Of a stretch of 64,000 nt of DNA, positions 17,175 to 25,753 are shown piece by piece; position 1 is the first letter of the stretch; every line of letters starts with the position of its first letter. The stretch covers positions 558,001-622,000 of the forward strand of contig JACKJB010000001.1 in assembly GCA_020638155.1 (NCBI GenBank), in the 5' to 3' direction. The stretch is from Rhodospirillales bacterium. GTDB taxonomy: Bacteria; Pseudomonadota; Alphaproteobacteria; Micavibrionales; Micavibrionaceae. Both the position numbers and the translations under genes were made by a program. The notes beneath the pieces are model-generated. The model was given only the letters and a program-made list of their open reading frames with translations. It had not been told where the DNA came from and did no database searches.

Positions 17175-18361
17175 GTGTTACCGACAAGCTTGTTTATCAG
17201 ATTGACATAGGTTTTATAAATGTTTTTTTGCCCTGCGGCGGCGGTAATCCGTGCGGCTTGTTCATGGCGCTGCTTTTCCGGGAATTCTGCGGCTTTGCGG
17301 CAGGCCTGCGCCCATTTTGGGGCATCCAGCGGGCACAGGAAGCCGTTTTCCCCGTTTTTGATCCATTCGCCGAAGGAATATTCGCCTTCATTCGCGATCA
17401 CGGGGATGCCGCAGGCATTGGCTTCCAGCATCGGTGTGGCAAAGCCTTCGTTATAGGCCGGGAGCATATAGAGATCGGCCAGCTTCATGAAATCGGCAGA
17501 CTCGACATAATCCGGAACGATGTGGACACGGCCGGTTAACCCATAGCTTTCGATGCTGTCGTAAATATCCTGCAGGTAGTTTTTGTCGCGCTCATAGAGC
17601 GGGCCGTCAACAACCTTCGGCCCGGCGATCACCAGCTTGTATTCTTCGGGAAGTTCGCGCAGGACATCCAGCAGGAAACGCTGGTTTTTCTGGGGGATGA
17701 TCTTGGCGACGCTGCACAGGACGATATCGCTTTCTTTAAACGGGGTGTGGGCAGCGCGCAGGGCGGCTTTGCGCTCCGGCTCCAGCTTATAGATTTCTTC
17801 GTTGATCGGGTTGGGACGTTTCCAGATTTGTGTATCGAATCCTGCTGCCCGGCATTTTTCCTCGGTGTCGGAGCGAAACGTCATAATGACCGAATTCTCA
17901 GGCGGGCAGGCTTTGCCAATGAAAAAGAGCTTTTGGCACGGGCGGGCCTTCGCGGTGACCAGTTCGATCAGCACCGGAATATCGTGGCATTTGGCCCATG
18001 ACAGGGCGGCGGCCGTCAGGCCGGAATGGCCGAGAATGTGGATGTAATCAATGTCCTTATATTGTTCCAGCATCTTCAGCCCGGCAACCGTTTCGGCGAA
18101 ATAGGCAAGGTTGCCGTTCACGGCGGAGGGCAGCAGGTTGAACGGGAATTTTCTTTGCCGGATGTAAGAAGCCACGCGCCGTTTCACCGGCCAGCCTTCA
18201 TGCTCGTAGTCTTCATCATACGGCTTTTCCAGACCGTTGCAGAGGACTTCGACGCGTTTAATGCCGAGTTCTTCCCCGATGGCTTTGTACAGCCGGGGGA
18301 TCCGGACGCCGGGGCCGGAATATTCGGGAGGGAATTTGCTGGCGATAATCAGGACGTTCAT
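17159..18361 (-). CDS. Glycosyltransferase family 4
   Basis: 400 residues, GT-B. The N-terminus MNVLIIASKFPPEYSGPGVR has the flexible glycine loop of GT4 enzymes; CSVAKIIPQKNQRFLLDVLR opens the second domain, and MLPAYNEGFATPMLEANACG carries the E-x7-E donor motif. Its start overlaps the stop of the neighbouring glycosyltransferase by 4 nt. The last residues (NTSSPR) and stop are encoded by the edge of a palindromic repeat, so the native C-terminus was probably replaced on insertion. Confidence 0.88.
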   Translation of the reverse strand: MNVLIIASKFPPEYSGPGVRIPRLYKAIGEELGIKRVEVLCNGLEKPYDEDYEHEGWPVKRRVASYIRQRKFPFNLLPSAVNGNLAYFAETVAGLKMLEQYKDIDYIHILGHSGLTAAALSWAKCHDIPVLIELVTAKARPCQKLFFIGKACPPENSVIMTFRSDTEEKCRAAGFDTQIWKRPNPINEEIYKLEPERKAALRAAHTPFKESDIVLCSVAKIIPQKNQRFLLDVLRELPEEYKLVIAGPKVVDGPLYERDKNYLQDIYDSIESYGLTGRVHIVPDYVESADFMKLADLYMLPAYNEGFATPMLEANACGIPVIANEGEYSFGEWIKNGENGFLCPLDAPKWAQACRKAAEFPEKQRHEQAARITAAAGQKNIYKTYVNLINKLVGNTSSPR

Positions 18362-19485
18362 CCGTCTTCACTCCGTTTCGACAAGACAGGCAGGCTTTCA
18401 ATGACGCTGAGATATTGGTTACAGATATGCTCGACGGTAAAATCCATCGCGCGGCGTTTCTGGCGTTTGGGATCGTGATCGGCATCCAGCGCGGCGGCCA
18501 TGGCGGCGGCAAGGGCTTTGTAATCGCCAACGGGGACGAGGGTGCCGTATGTCCCGTTATCCAGGATCTCCGCCGGGCCGGACGGGCAGTCGGTTGCGAC
18601 AACCGGCAGGCCGCAGAGCAGGGCTTCGACGATGACGTTACAGAACCCTTCCCAATGTGAGCTCATGACAAACAGGTCTGCTTTTTTCATGTAAGGCAGC
18701 GGGTTTTCAACGAACCCGGCAAAGTGGATATATTCGCGGATATTAAGGTCGCGCGCGAACTCCCCCAGCTTTTCACGCAGAGGGCCGGTGCCAAGGATCA
18801 GCAGTCGGACTTTGCGGGTTTTGACCAGTTCCGCCATCGCCCGGAACAGCGTTTCATAATCCTTTTGCGGCACAAGGCGTCCCGATGTGACGATGACCGG
18901 TTCTGTGCCGTGTTCAAACCATGGTTTCTTAATAGTTTTTTTCAGGTCTTCCAGCGTATCGGCGGTGACGACAGGGTTATGAATCCAGTCAACCTTGTTT
19001 TCCGGCAGGCGGGCGCTCTGGCGGATATCGTCGGCAACGCCTTTGGAGATGCCAATAACCTTGTCGGCAAAGCGGTAGAGCAGGAATACGAGCGGCGGAA
19101 AAAGCTTATCCAGCGACCGGTCGCTGTTTTTGACCCGCATGGAGAAATGATTGCGTTCTGTCACGATGATTCTGGTTTTCAGACCCGGCAGACTGAGCTT
19201 TGCCAGGATCAGCAGGATATTGACATGAAACAGGGCCGAAATGACAACATCCGGCCGGTTTTCCTTTAAATAGCGGCGGAGCTTAAAGAATGCTTGAAAT
19301 GCCCGGTTTTTCTCAAAGCTTGTGATTTTTACGTTATGAGAGACTTTGTCTTGATAGGGGCCGTCGCGATTGAGCAGCAATAAAGTGGTGTTATGATCGC
19401 GCCGGGCAAATTCATTTGCCATGTTAACGATCATGCGCTGCGCGCCGCCGCCTTTGAAATCCGGTATGAAAAAAGCAATCTCCAT
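18358..19485 (-). CDS. Glycosyltransferase family 4
   Basis: 375 residues from the ATG at 19485, giving the family-like start MEIAFFIPDFKGGGAQRM. An in-frame ATG at 19545 adds 20 residues and has a better purine-rich site upstream (GGGATAGAG), so the start is uncertain. GT-B features: TSGRLVPQKDYETLFRA at the second domain and MSSHWEGFCNVIVEALLCG with the E-x7-E motif. Together with the next gene it forms a two-gene glycosyltransferase operon on the - strand. Confidence 0.85.
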   Translation of the reverse strand: MEIAFFIPDFKGGGAQRMIVNMANEFARRDHNTTLLLLNRDGPYQDKVSHNVKITSFEKNRAFQAFFKLRRYLKENRPDVVISALFHVNILLILAKLSLPGLKTRIIVTERNHFSMRVKNSDRSLDKLFPPLVFLLYRFADKVIGISKGVADDIRQSARLPENKVDWIHNPVVTADTLEDLKKTIKKPWFEHGTEPVIVTSGRLVPQKDYETLFRAMAELVKTRKVRLLILGTGPLREKLGEFARDLNIREYIHFAGFVENPLPYMKKADLFVMSSHWEGFCNVIVEALLCGLPVVATDCPSGPAEILDNGTYGTLVPVGDYKALAAAMAAALDADHDPKRQKRRAMDFTVEHICNQYLSVIESLPVLSKRSEDG

Positions 19486-19545
19486 AGGGGGCAGTGTCTT
19501 CTGTTTTTGGTGTAAAAACAAGTCCCTGTATGGAGCAATGAGCAT

Positions 19546-19932
19546 CTCTATCCCGTCATTTCGAGGCGAAGCCGAGAAATCTCCAGATTGTCGGGATATC
19601 CCTCAGTGTCTTTTTTAAAAATCGTCATCCCCGTGACAAAAGCCTTGTGAAACAAGGGTTTTGTTTAAACGACGGGGATCCATATGTCGGCGAACTATGT
19701 TCGCCGTCTTTTACTGGATTCCCGCCGATAAGCACGGCTTTGCCGTGCCGCGGGAATGACGGCGAGGGGATTTTCAAAACAGACCCTCACATGCGTTCGG
19801 GATGACGGTAAGGGAGCAAAAACGTTGTGAACAGGATGGCTTTTTTTACAGTGTTAAAGACTTTTTTGCTTTTTTTTGTTAATGTTTTAAGAGAGCTATT
19901 GTTCGTTTGCTGATCAATAAAGGATCAACATA
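19546..19932. other. Intergenic stretch without a gene, mostly repeat DNA
   Basis: 387 bases. A short CGTCATTTCGAGGCGAAGCCGAG repeat piece (about 19555-19585) is followed by a full family A palindromic element (19623-19761). The rest is AT-rich with long T runs (about 19850-19885) before the TTG start at 19933. No credible ORF or RNA gene was seen. Confidence 0.6.
19623..19761. repeat. Composite palindromic element (family A), same orientation as the pseG copy
   Basis: 139 bp. CGTCATCCCCGT...ACGGGGATCCATATG encloses the stem ACAAAA/TTTTGT, then CGGCGAAC-tat-GTTCGCCG, then GGATTCCCGCCG...GCACGGC/GCCGTGC...CGGGAATGACG. This is the copy that most clearly shows the full three-part design of the element inserted in pseG. 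Confidence 0.88.
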
Positions 19933-20154
19933 TTGAAAATAAACAATATAATTGCAGGTGCTTTTGTTTTTGCTATGCTGGGGGCGGCTGGTATCGCCAT
20001 CGCGCAGGAAATGTCCGGTGATTTTAACGCCGGGTCTATGATGGTCGGTTATGACGGGCGGACCTGTGATGGGTCGCTGGAAGGGGCTATCCGTTATGAC
20101 AGTTCTTCCAACAAAATAGAATTCTGTGACAGCGGCACTTGGCAGGAAATGTAG
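19933..20154 (+). CDS. Small exported protein sharing the N-terminal module of the next gene
   Basis: 73 residues starting at TTG with AAAGGA upstream. A signal peptide (hydrophobic GAFVFAMLGAAGIAIAQ, cleavage likely after the AIA-Q region) is followed by a short module GYDGRTCDGSLEGAIRYDSS...CDSGTW. The next gene carries nearly the same module after its own signal peptide, so the two arose by duplication. Two cysteines may pair in the periplasm or outside. Function unknown. Confidence 0.65.
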   Translation: MKINNIIAGAFVFAMLGAAGIAIAQEMSGDFNAGSMMVGYDGRTCDGSLEGAIRYDSSSNKIEFCDSGTWQEM

Positions 20155-20174
20155 GGATATAAAGGCAGGGAACC

Positions 20175-21734
20175 ATGAATCGTAACGCTTTCATCATTAT
20201 GCTCTTTTTCGTTTTCGGGTTTGGGTTGTCCGGCCTGGTGCATGCGCAGGAAAGTTCTGCTGTGTTTAGCGGCGGATCGGTAAAAATCGGCTATGACGGG
20301 AGAACTTGCGATGGATCATTAGAGGGATCAATTCGTTATAACAGCAGCGGTCCGGCAATGGAGTGTTGCGACGGGGCGTCTTGGGCGTCCTGTGGCGGTG
20401 GTAGCACCTGCGGGATTTATGCGATCAGCTTTACCGATCAGGTCGATGTTGCCAAATCGACGGTGATTTCTTCTGATATTATTCAGGTCAATACCGATTC
20501 CTGTACCGCCGATGTCGCCGTCAGCGGTGACGGGTCGCCGCAATACCGGATTTGCTCTAACAGTTCCTGTTCGGTTGTCGATCAAACCTGGGGTAACACT
20601 GCCGGAACAGTGGCCGGGGGTAAATATGTCCAGATGCGCCTGACTTCTTCCGCCAGCGGCAATACAACCCTTACCGCTCGCTTGACGCTTGGCAGCGCTA
20701 CGATCACTGATTGGGATGTGACTACCGTTCCAGATGGCAGACAGGTCTTTATTACTTCTGCTTCTTGGGCTGGTGATTTAAAGGGAATCACTGGAGCGAC
20801 GTACAAGTGTCAAGATGCTGCAGATACTGCTGGTCTAACAGGGATATTTCGTCCATGGCTAACAGCTTATAGTACTAGCCTGGAACCGCAAGATATATTC
20901 ACGCAATCAAGCATTCCTTATCTGCTCGTTACAGGAACAAAGATTGCTGATAATTGGACTGACCTGGTTGATGGTTCGATTGATGCGATCATAGATCGTG
21001 ATGAAAACGGCACACAACAAACAGGCAGAGAGGTTTGGTCGAATACAACAACAAGTGGTGCTCGAAAAAATTCAGGTGGTAATAACCACTGTTTTGAATG
21101 GACGAGCGGTAATGGTGGTCATGGTGGTGAAAAAGGCGATAATACGTATGCGGATTCAAGATGGACGGATAATGGAACAGCAAGTGCTTGCAGTGGTTTA
21201 AAGCGTTTATATTGTTTCGAGCAGGCACCAGATCCTGTGGGGGCTCATAAAAAAATATTTATCACTTCGAGCACATGGAATGGAAATCTTGGCGGATTAA
21301 GTGGAGCAAATAACAAATGTCAAACAGCCGCGGATAATGCAAGTCTTGGTGGTACCTACAAGGCATGGATAACCGATACGAATAGCTCGAATTCACCATC
21401 TAACACATTTACTCAGGCAAGTATTCCATACCGCAGAATTGATGGATATCGGATCGCTGATAACTGGTCAGATTTGACAGATGGTCTATTGGATAACGGA
21501 ATTATCATCGATGAAACTGGAGCCGTCCGCCTTGATCAAGAAGTTTGGACGAATACAACGACAAGTGGCACTCGAACAGCAGGAGGTGGTAATGATACCT
21601 GTTTTGATTGGGCGAGCGGTAGTAGTGGTAATAGTGGTCAAAGTGGTAACAATCAGTTTATGGATTCCAAATGGACGAATGAGACTGCGAGTGCTTGCAA
21701 TGGGGCTAAAAGGTTGATCTGTGTAGAGCAGTAG
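20175..21734 (+). CDS. Exported protein with two tandem DUF1554 modules
   Basis: 519 residues. Signal peptide (about 1-24, VHAQ) then the module KIGYDGRTCDGSLEGSIRYN shared with the 73-residue neighbour, a Ser/Thr/Cys-rich middle part, and two tandem DUF1554-like modules (about 188-352 and 358-519). Each has the pattern IFITSSTWNGNL...ANNKCQ..AD.A.LGG.YKAW, then TFTQASIPYR, ADNWSDLTDG, EVWTNTTTSG and a final Cys. DUF1554 is a C-type-lectin/endostatin-like domain of surface proteins. The module DNA is more AT-rich than the first part. A third, broken module follows. Confidence 0.75.
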   Translation: MNRNAFIIMLFFVFGFGLSGLVHAQESSAVFSGGSVKIGYDGRTCDGSLEGSIRYNSSGPAMECCDGASWASCGGGSTCGIYAISFTDQVDVAKSTVISSDIIQVNTDSCTADVAVSGDGSPQYRICSNSSCSVVDQTWGNTAGTVAGGKYVQMRLTSSASGNTTLTARLTLGSATITDWDVTTVPDGRQVFITSASWAGDLKGITGATYKCQDAADTAGLTGIFRPWLTAYSTSLEPQDIFTQSSIPYLLVTGTKIADNWTDLVDGSIDAIIDRDENGTQQTGREVWSNTTTSGARKNSGGNNHCFEWTSGNGGHGGEKGDNTYADSRWTDNGTASACSGLKRLYCFEQAPDPVGAHKKIFITSSTWNGNLGGLSGANNKCQTAADNASLGGTYKAWITDTNSSNSPSNTFTQASIPYRRIDGYRIADNWSDLTDGLLDNGIIIDETGAVRLDQEVWTNTTTSGTRTAGGGNDTCFDWASGSSGNSGQSGNNQFMDSKWTNETASACNGAKRLICVEQ

Positions 21735-21776
21735 GCTCTCTAGGCAGAGTAGGGAGATAGGGTTCGATCTCCCTAT

Positions 21777-22193
21777 AATGCCGCCAGCTTAGGCGGGACA
21801 TACAAAGCATGGATTACCGATGGAACGGCGTCCAATTCTCCGTCAAACAGGTTTACGCAGGCAAGTATTCCTTACCGAAGGGTGGATGGTTTGAGAGTTG
21901 CTGATAATTGGACCGATTTGACTGATGGTGTATTACATCATGGCATCATTATAGATGAGTTAGGGAATGTTCAGCTAAATCAGGAGGTGTGGTCTAATAC
22001 AACCTCGTCTGGGGCGCAGAATAGTTCGGCAAACGATGATCATTGCACCGATTGGACAACAAATACAACAAATAGCTCGTGGAGTGGTCTGGAAGGCAGT
22101 ACTTCCTATGCTGATTCCGGTTGGTCATATAAAGGGAATTCCAATAACGATACCTGTGATTCCGTTAGCCGTCTCATCTGCGTCGAACAATAA
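21777..22193 (+). pseudogene. Decayed third DUF1554 module
   Basis: After the stop at 21734 the open frame resumes the module at ASLGGTYKAWITDGT and runs to CVEQ and TAA, ending with the same residues as the intact protein. The first third of the module (the IFITSSTW to NNKCQ part) is absent, and no start codon or ribosome site precedes it; an ATG at 21882 would begin mid-module. It is best read as the remnant of a longer tandem array cut by deletion, with a 42-bp spacer containing an AGGGAGAT/ATCTCCCT hairpin. Confidence 0.75.
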
Positions 22194-22196
22194 CCC

Positions 22197-22874
22197 CTAA
22201 TCCCCTTCACCCGGCTTCGGTCCCGGCCTTTTAACCTTCACCATCGTCGGGCCGGGTTTGGGTGGTTGCTGTCCTTTGTGGCCGGCGTTAAAGAATTCCT
22301 TTTCGATCATCATGTTCAGCAGTTCCGCATCCGTAATGTTGATGAGGAAGTAATCGGGGATGTTGGGCGCGCCGCCGGAAAGCTCTAAAAAGTGGTCATG
22401 GATGATTTCTTTCAGATGCGTTTCTTCGCGTGTTTTCTGGTGGCGGTATGCATGGTCGTGAATGTGTTTGAGTTCGACGTCCTGTCCTTCCGGGTGCATC
22501 ATTTTTCCATGGGACAGCGGGGTGATAAAAACTTCGACCATTGCCCGGTGACCGCCCCGGGGCAGGGCGGTCAGTTCCAGCATGGAAATATGTGTGTCGT
22601 GGGCTTCGGAAAAGTAGCAGGAGGCTTTGTGCAGGGCGTCGCTGAATGCTTCATGCGCACTTTCATCTGAGAAGCCTTCGATAATCAGCCGCCGGGAATC
22701 CTGTTGTTCCTTACGGGCGTTGCTGCGCCAGGATTTGAGTTCTTCGAGCAAGGTGATTGTGACAGGCGCATGGATGCCGGCGAAGCGGCAGGCGCGATCG
22801 GCATCTTCCGGTTCCGTGTTCAGGTGCTCCAGTTCGGTAATGATCTGGTCGATGTCGTTGTCTTGGTTTTGCAA
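22197..22874 (-). CDS. Hypothetical protein, acidic, with Pro/Lys-rich C-terminus
   Basis: 225 residues, no signal peptide or membrane segment. The N-terminus is acidic and helical (DNDIDQIITELEHLNTEPED), the middle is His-rich (KHIHDHAYRHQKTREETH), and the tail is PKPGPTMVKVKRPGPKPGEGD. Not recognised. It converges on the DUF1554 remnant with 3 nt between stops. Its start is preceded by a partial palindromic repeat. Confidence 0.6.
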   Translation of the reverse strand: MQNQDNDIDQIITELEHLNTEPEDADRACRFAGIHAPVTITLLEELKSWRSNARKEQQDSRRLIIEGFSDESAHEAFSDALHKASCYFSEAHDTHISMLELTALPRGGHRAMVEVFITPLSHGKMMHPEGQDVELKHIHDHAYRHQKTREETHLKEIIHDHFLELSGGAPNIPDYFLINITDAELLNMMIEKEFFNAGHKGQQPPKPGPTMVKVKRPGPKPGEGD

Positions 22875-22913
22875 AATGGGCCCCCTCCCTAATGCGACTT
22901 TAGTGTCTTTTTT

Positions 22914-22983
22914 CGCCGTCTTTTGTGGATTCCCGCCGATAAGCCCGCCTGCGCTACGCTACGGCGAGGCCGCGGGAATGACG
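22914..22983. repeat. Partial family A palindromic element
   Basis: Only the last third of the element is present: CGCCGTCTTTTGTGGATTCCCGCCG through CGCGGGAATGACGG, with a variable inner stem. The first two hairpins are missing, so it is a truncated or recombined copy. Confidence 0.75.
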
Positions 22984-23214
22984 GTGAAGGGGTATGCAAA
23001 ACAGTCTCTAAGAAAATAAACATACCACATGTAAACATTTAGGCATCCCTGCGCTTGCTTTGCAAGCTTCGGGAGCCACTCCTGCGGCCTAACGGTTTCC
23101 GGGTGGCGGTGCATGGCGTCGAAATAAAAAACTTTTCTCCATGTTTTATTAATTAAATCAAATGGATGAATAAAGTTTTCCACATTTTTTATGTCTAAAA
23201 TTTAGGAATTAGTA

Positions 23215-23240
23215 GTATATAGTAGCAATAAGTGCTACCA
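23215..23240. promoter_or_regulatory. Putative parD operator
   Basis: Inverted repeat GTAGC-aataagt-GCTAC (23222-23238), preceded by the overlapping AGTAGTATATAGTAG, just upstream of parD. Such half-site repeats are typical of RHH antitoxin autoregulation; assignment is by position. Confidence 0.5.
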
Positions 23241-23263
23241 TTAAAATAGAAGGAGATTGCTCT

Positions 23264-23536
23264 ATGTCCAATGTTGAAAAAGTCAGCATCGCCCTGACGC
23301 CTGAAATGGCCACCGTTGTGCGGCAGGCGGTGGAGAGCGGCGAATACGCCAGCAGCAGCGAGGTTGTGCGCGAAGCCCTGCGCGAATGGAAACTGAAAAG
23401 AACCCTGCTGCAATCCGACATCGACGAGCTGCGCCGCCTGTGGGTCGAAGGGCTTGAAAGCGGGCGGGGCGTCATGCAGTCTGTCGATGCCATCAAACAG
23501 GAAGCGCGCAAGCGCCTCGGCAAAAGCAAGAAGTAA
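23264..23536 (+). CDS. parD: Type II antitoxin, ParD family (ribbon-helix-helix)
   Basis: 90 residues. The RHH N-terminus KVSIALTPEMATVVRQAVESG, with YASSSEVVREALREWK, is the ParD DNA-binding domain; the basic C-terminus (EARKRLGKSKK) should wrap the toxin. It is the first gene of a two-gene operon, 6 nt before parE, with AGGAG 8 nt before its ATG. Expected to neutralise ParE and repress its own promoter. Confidence 0.9.
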   Translation: MSNVEKVSIALTPEMATVVRQAVESGEYASSSEVVREALREWKLKRTLLQSDIDELRRLWVEGLESGRGVMQSVDAIKQEARKRLGKSKK

Positions 23537-23542
23537 TTTCCC

Positions 23543-23830
23543 ATGGCTTCGATTATTCTGACAGCGAAAGCAGAAGAGGATCTGCTCGATATCTGGCTGT
23601 ATATCGCGGCGGACAATCCCGATGCCGCCGACCGCGTTCTTGACGATATTGATTCAAAATTTCGTCTGCTCGCCGATAACCCGCAGATTGGCCCCGCCCG
23701 TCCGGACATCGCGCCGGAGTTTCGCTATTCTCCTGTCGGGAGCTATTTGATTTTATACCGGATTATTGAGGAAGATGTTGAGATTGTCCGGGTCGTACAC
23801 GGGATGAGAAATCTGCTTACGCTATCATAG
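23543..23830 (+). CDS. parE: Type II toxin, RelE/ParE family
   Basis: 95 residues. LTAKAEEDLLDIWLYIAADNP, then FRLLADNPQIGPARPDI and VGSYLILYRIIEEDVEIVRVVHGMRN, follow the ParE/RelE superfamily pattern including the final H-x-x-R. ParE toxins poison DNA gyrase; RelE members cleave mRNA. ParD as partner favours ParE. The gene looks intact. Confidence 0.9.
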   Translation: MASIILTAKAEEDLLDIWLYIAADNPDAADRVLDDIDSKFRLLADNPQIGPARPDIAPEFRYSPVGSYLILYRIIEEDVEIVRVVHGMRNLLTLS

Positions 23831-23861
23831 CGTCTCAAGAAATCCGCGTATATATCACTAT

Positions 23862-25283
23862 CTAGCCAAGAAGTGTTGTTGTTATATCCATTTCCGAAAA
23901 TTTGTCGATGGTTCTTTTCTGATCTTTCTTGTCCTTTTTCCAATCAATCCATACCCATGTTTTTGGAGCGTCTTTGCGAAGATAAATTCTAACTCTGTCA
24001 CCACCACTTGTGCCCGTTGCTATGTGTCCCTTACTATCGCCCCTGTATTCAAGGACATCAGCCTTGGGCGTACCCTCACATTTTTCGAAACGGTAGTGGT
24101 CTTCGCCTTTGCTTATTTCAGACAGGGCACCTAGCAGAGAGTCATGTTTTTCAAATCTATCAATGATCGTTTCGTAAGAATCTTCATGAAATTGCAAATT
24201 GGGGAAAAATGTTTCCAATAATGATTTTAAAAAATTTTCATTGTAACCCTTGCGTTTAGATTTAACCCATTTCTCTTTATATTCTTGACTTTCCTTTAGC
24301 TCACTTTCTAACTGGCTTATTGTTTCAATTTTTCCTTCGAGTTGACCCTCCAAGTTCTCAATTTTTACTTTGTATTTTTTGTCATCCTTGCCAATTTCTT
24401 CATACAGGTATTTTTCGTTTTCTTGCAGAGTTCTAATTTCTTCTTCTGCCTTTTGCAGCAATCTTGCATCTTCCGGCGATTGTTTTTTTCGACTCAATTC
24501 TTGTTTATATGCTTGTATGCGGATGTCCAATTCTTTCAACTGCAGTTCAAGCGTGCCGGTATGCCGACGAAGCTTCGTATTCTCATCCAGCAGCTTAAAA
24601 TTTTCAGCTTTTATAGCATTGCTGTTATTTTCCAGGTCTTTGATTCTGTTTTGATCGTCATCGATTGTTTTTTGAAAAGCGCCAATTACGTCTTTCAAAA
24701 CATCTTCGGAGATAAAATCACCGCTAGAATCATCGTTTCTTTCTGGCCGACCCGACGGTATGCAAAAAGCCCGTTGTACAAGTTCCCGGCATTCCTCTTT
24801 ACTGTTGGGGAGGTTCAGCCGGACAAACCAGTCATATTTGCGCCCATCATCTGCCGGTCTGATACTTTGACCGTATCGGCGGACAGGAATCTCTGCATCA
24901 TCCAGCGCATCAAGAACATTTTCGAGCAAATTTTCATCGCCATCAAAAACCAAATAGTTTCCAAATTGATTTTTCTCTATGTACCAGCTCTTGTCTGGAA
25001 GTAGAGTTGATGGCTCTTGGTTGCGCGCAAAATCTTTTTCATCAGCAAATCTAACTACATCGCTTGTACGGATATTAGGACATTCGCCTTTAGAAAATGG
25101 AGGGTCGTTTAAATTTATCGAATGGTCGGAATACAGAGGATAGACTTTATAGTTGTATGCAACAGCCAAAATATTCTGCGGTGTCCGCCGCAAAGGCCAT
25201 TTTTCGCGCGTTCCAATGACGTTCGTTCCTTGTCTAATTGTAAGTTTTTCGACAAAATTTTTCATTAACTTGTAACCACGCAT
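23862..25283 (-). CDS. Large hypothetical coiled-coil protein, AT-rich
   Basis: 473 residues with three parts: an N-terminal globular region (about 1-185), a long coiled coil (about 190-340, rich in E/K/L heptads), and a C-terminal basic/aromatic region (GGDRVRIYLRKDAPKTWVWIDWKKDKKD). I recognise no family. The C-terminal strand pattern faintly recalls small RelE-like folds, which is a guess only. The gene is more AT-rich than housekeeping neighbours and lies between parDE and a tRNA-Ser, as expected for accessory or defence cargo. An alternative start is at 25265. Confidence 0.6.
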   Translation of the reverse strand: MRGYKLMKNFVEKLTIRQGTNVIGTREKWPLRRTPQNILAVAYNYKVYPLYSDHSINLNDPPFSKGECPNIRTSDVVRFADEKDFARNQEPSTLLPDKSWYIEKNQFGNYLVFDGDENLLENVLDALDDAEIPVRRYGQSIRPADDGRKYDWFVRLNLPNSKEECRELVQRAFCIPSGRPERNDDSSGDFISEDVLKDVIGAFQKTIDDDQNRIKDLENNSNAIKAENFKLLDENTKLRRHTGTLELQLKELDIRIQAYKQELSRKKQSPEDARLLQKAEEEIRTLQENEKYLYEEIGKDDKKYKVKIENLEGQLEGKIETISQLESELKESQEYKEKWVKSKRKGYNENFLKSLLETFFPNLQFHEDSYETIIDRFEKHDSLLGALSEISKGEDHYRFEKCEGTPKADVLEYRGDSKGHIATGTSGGDRVRIYLRKDAPKTWVWIDWKKDKKDQKRTIDKFSEMDITTTLLG

Positions 25284-25560
25284 TATAAACTACTGTTCCG
25301 CATGCCCCAGCATAGCGTCTACAAATTGGTTAATGAAGCGTCTTTATCAGCATATTGAAAATGAATAACAATGTGCCTCCACTTAATCGCTATGTCGGTG
25401 GGGTGGGGCTGGAGAAAAATGCCTTTTTGGAGACTGAATAGGGCTGTTACGGCAGAGAAAATTTTGCAAATGGTGGAGGCAGAATGGGCCGCAAAGCCCA
25501 CGCTTTATGGCCTTTTCAGGCCGCGCATCAAAACGGAGACTTTTGTTTGGAAAAGTTAAA

Positions 25561-25650
25561 TGGCGGAGAAGGGGGGATTCGAACCCCCGATGGGCGTGAA
25601 CCCATACTGCTTTTCGAGAGCAGCGCATTCAACCACTCTGCCACTTCTCC
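25561..25650 (-). tRNA. tRNA-Ser (anticodon CGA)
   Basis: On the - strand: acceptor GGAGAAG pairing with CTTCTCC then GCCA (CCA is encoded), D-arm region TGGCAGAGTGG, anticodon arm CTGCT-CTCGAAA-AGCAG with anticodon CGA reading UCG, a long variable arm as expected of class II tRNA (ATGGGTTCACGCCCAT), and T-arm GGGGGTTCGAATCCCCC. All stems pair. Confidence 0.95.
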
Positions 25651-25657
25651 AACTTTT

Positions 25658-25750
25658 CGTCATCGCGAGGTCCGAAGGGCCGCGGCGATCCAGCGTTATT
25701 TGCGCTACAGGCTTCTGGATTGCTTCGTCGCTTTGCTCCTCGCAATGACG
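25658..25750. repeat. Palindromic repeat, family B (CGTCATCGCGAGG...CCTCGCAATGACG)
   Basis: 93 bp between tRNA-Ser and recQ. The ends CGTCATCGCGAGG and CCTCGCAATGACG are inverted copies, and the inside has GGTCCGAAGGGCC and GGATTGCTTCGTCGCTTTGC. Similar short pieces occur near 35069 and 36340. As a hairpin it may also end transcription from recQ. Confidence 0.8.
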
Positions 25751-25753
25751 ATT

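Larger units (their letters stand above)
22875..23263. other. Intergenic stretch: partial repeat and the parD control region
   Basis: 389 bases. Holds one-third of a family A element (22914-22983), then AT-rich sequence with no ORF, and finally the likely promoter and operator of parDE (23210-23263), including AGGAG 8 nt before the parD ATG. Confidence 0.6.
25284..25753. other. Intergenic stretch with tRNA-Ser and a palindromic repeat
   Basis: 470 bases. Apart from the tRNA (25561-25650) and the family B repeat (25658-25750) nothing is supported. ORFs running through the tRNA are the usual tRNA-derived artefacts, and the frame at 25371-25559 has no credible features. Confidence 0.6.

Noticed and set aside
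21741..21785. tRNA-like 3' half (GGTTCGATCT...GCCGCCA) in the DUF1554 spacer
   Set aside because: No 5' acceptor, D-arm or anticodon arm, and the T-loop would have eight bases; treated as a chance hairpin.
25371..25559. 62-residue + strand ORF before the tRNA
   Set aside because: No ribosome site, no protein-like pattern, ends at the tRNA edge.
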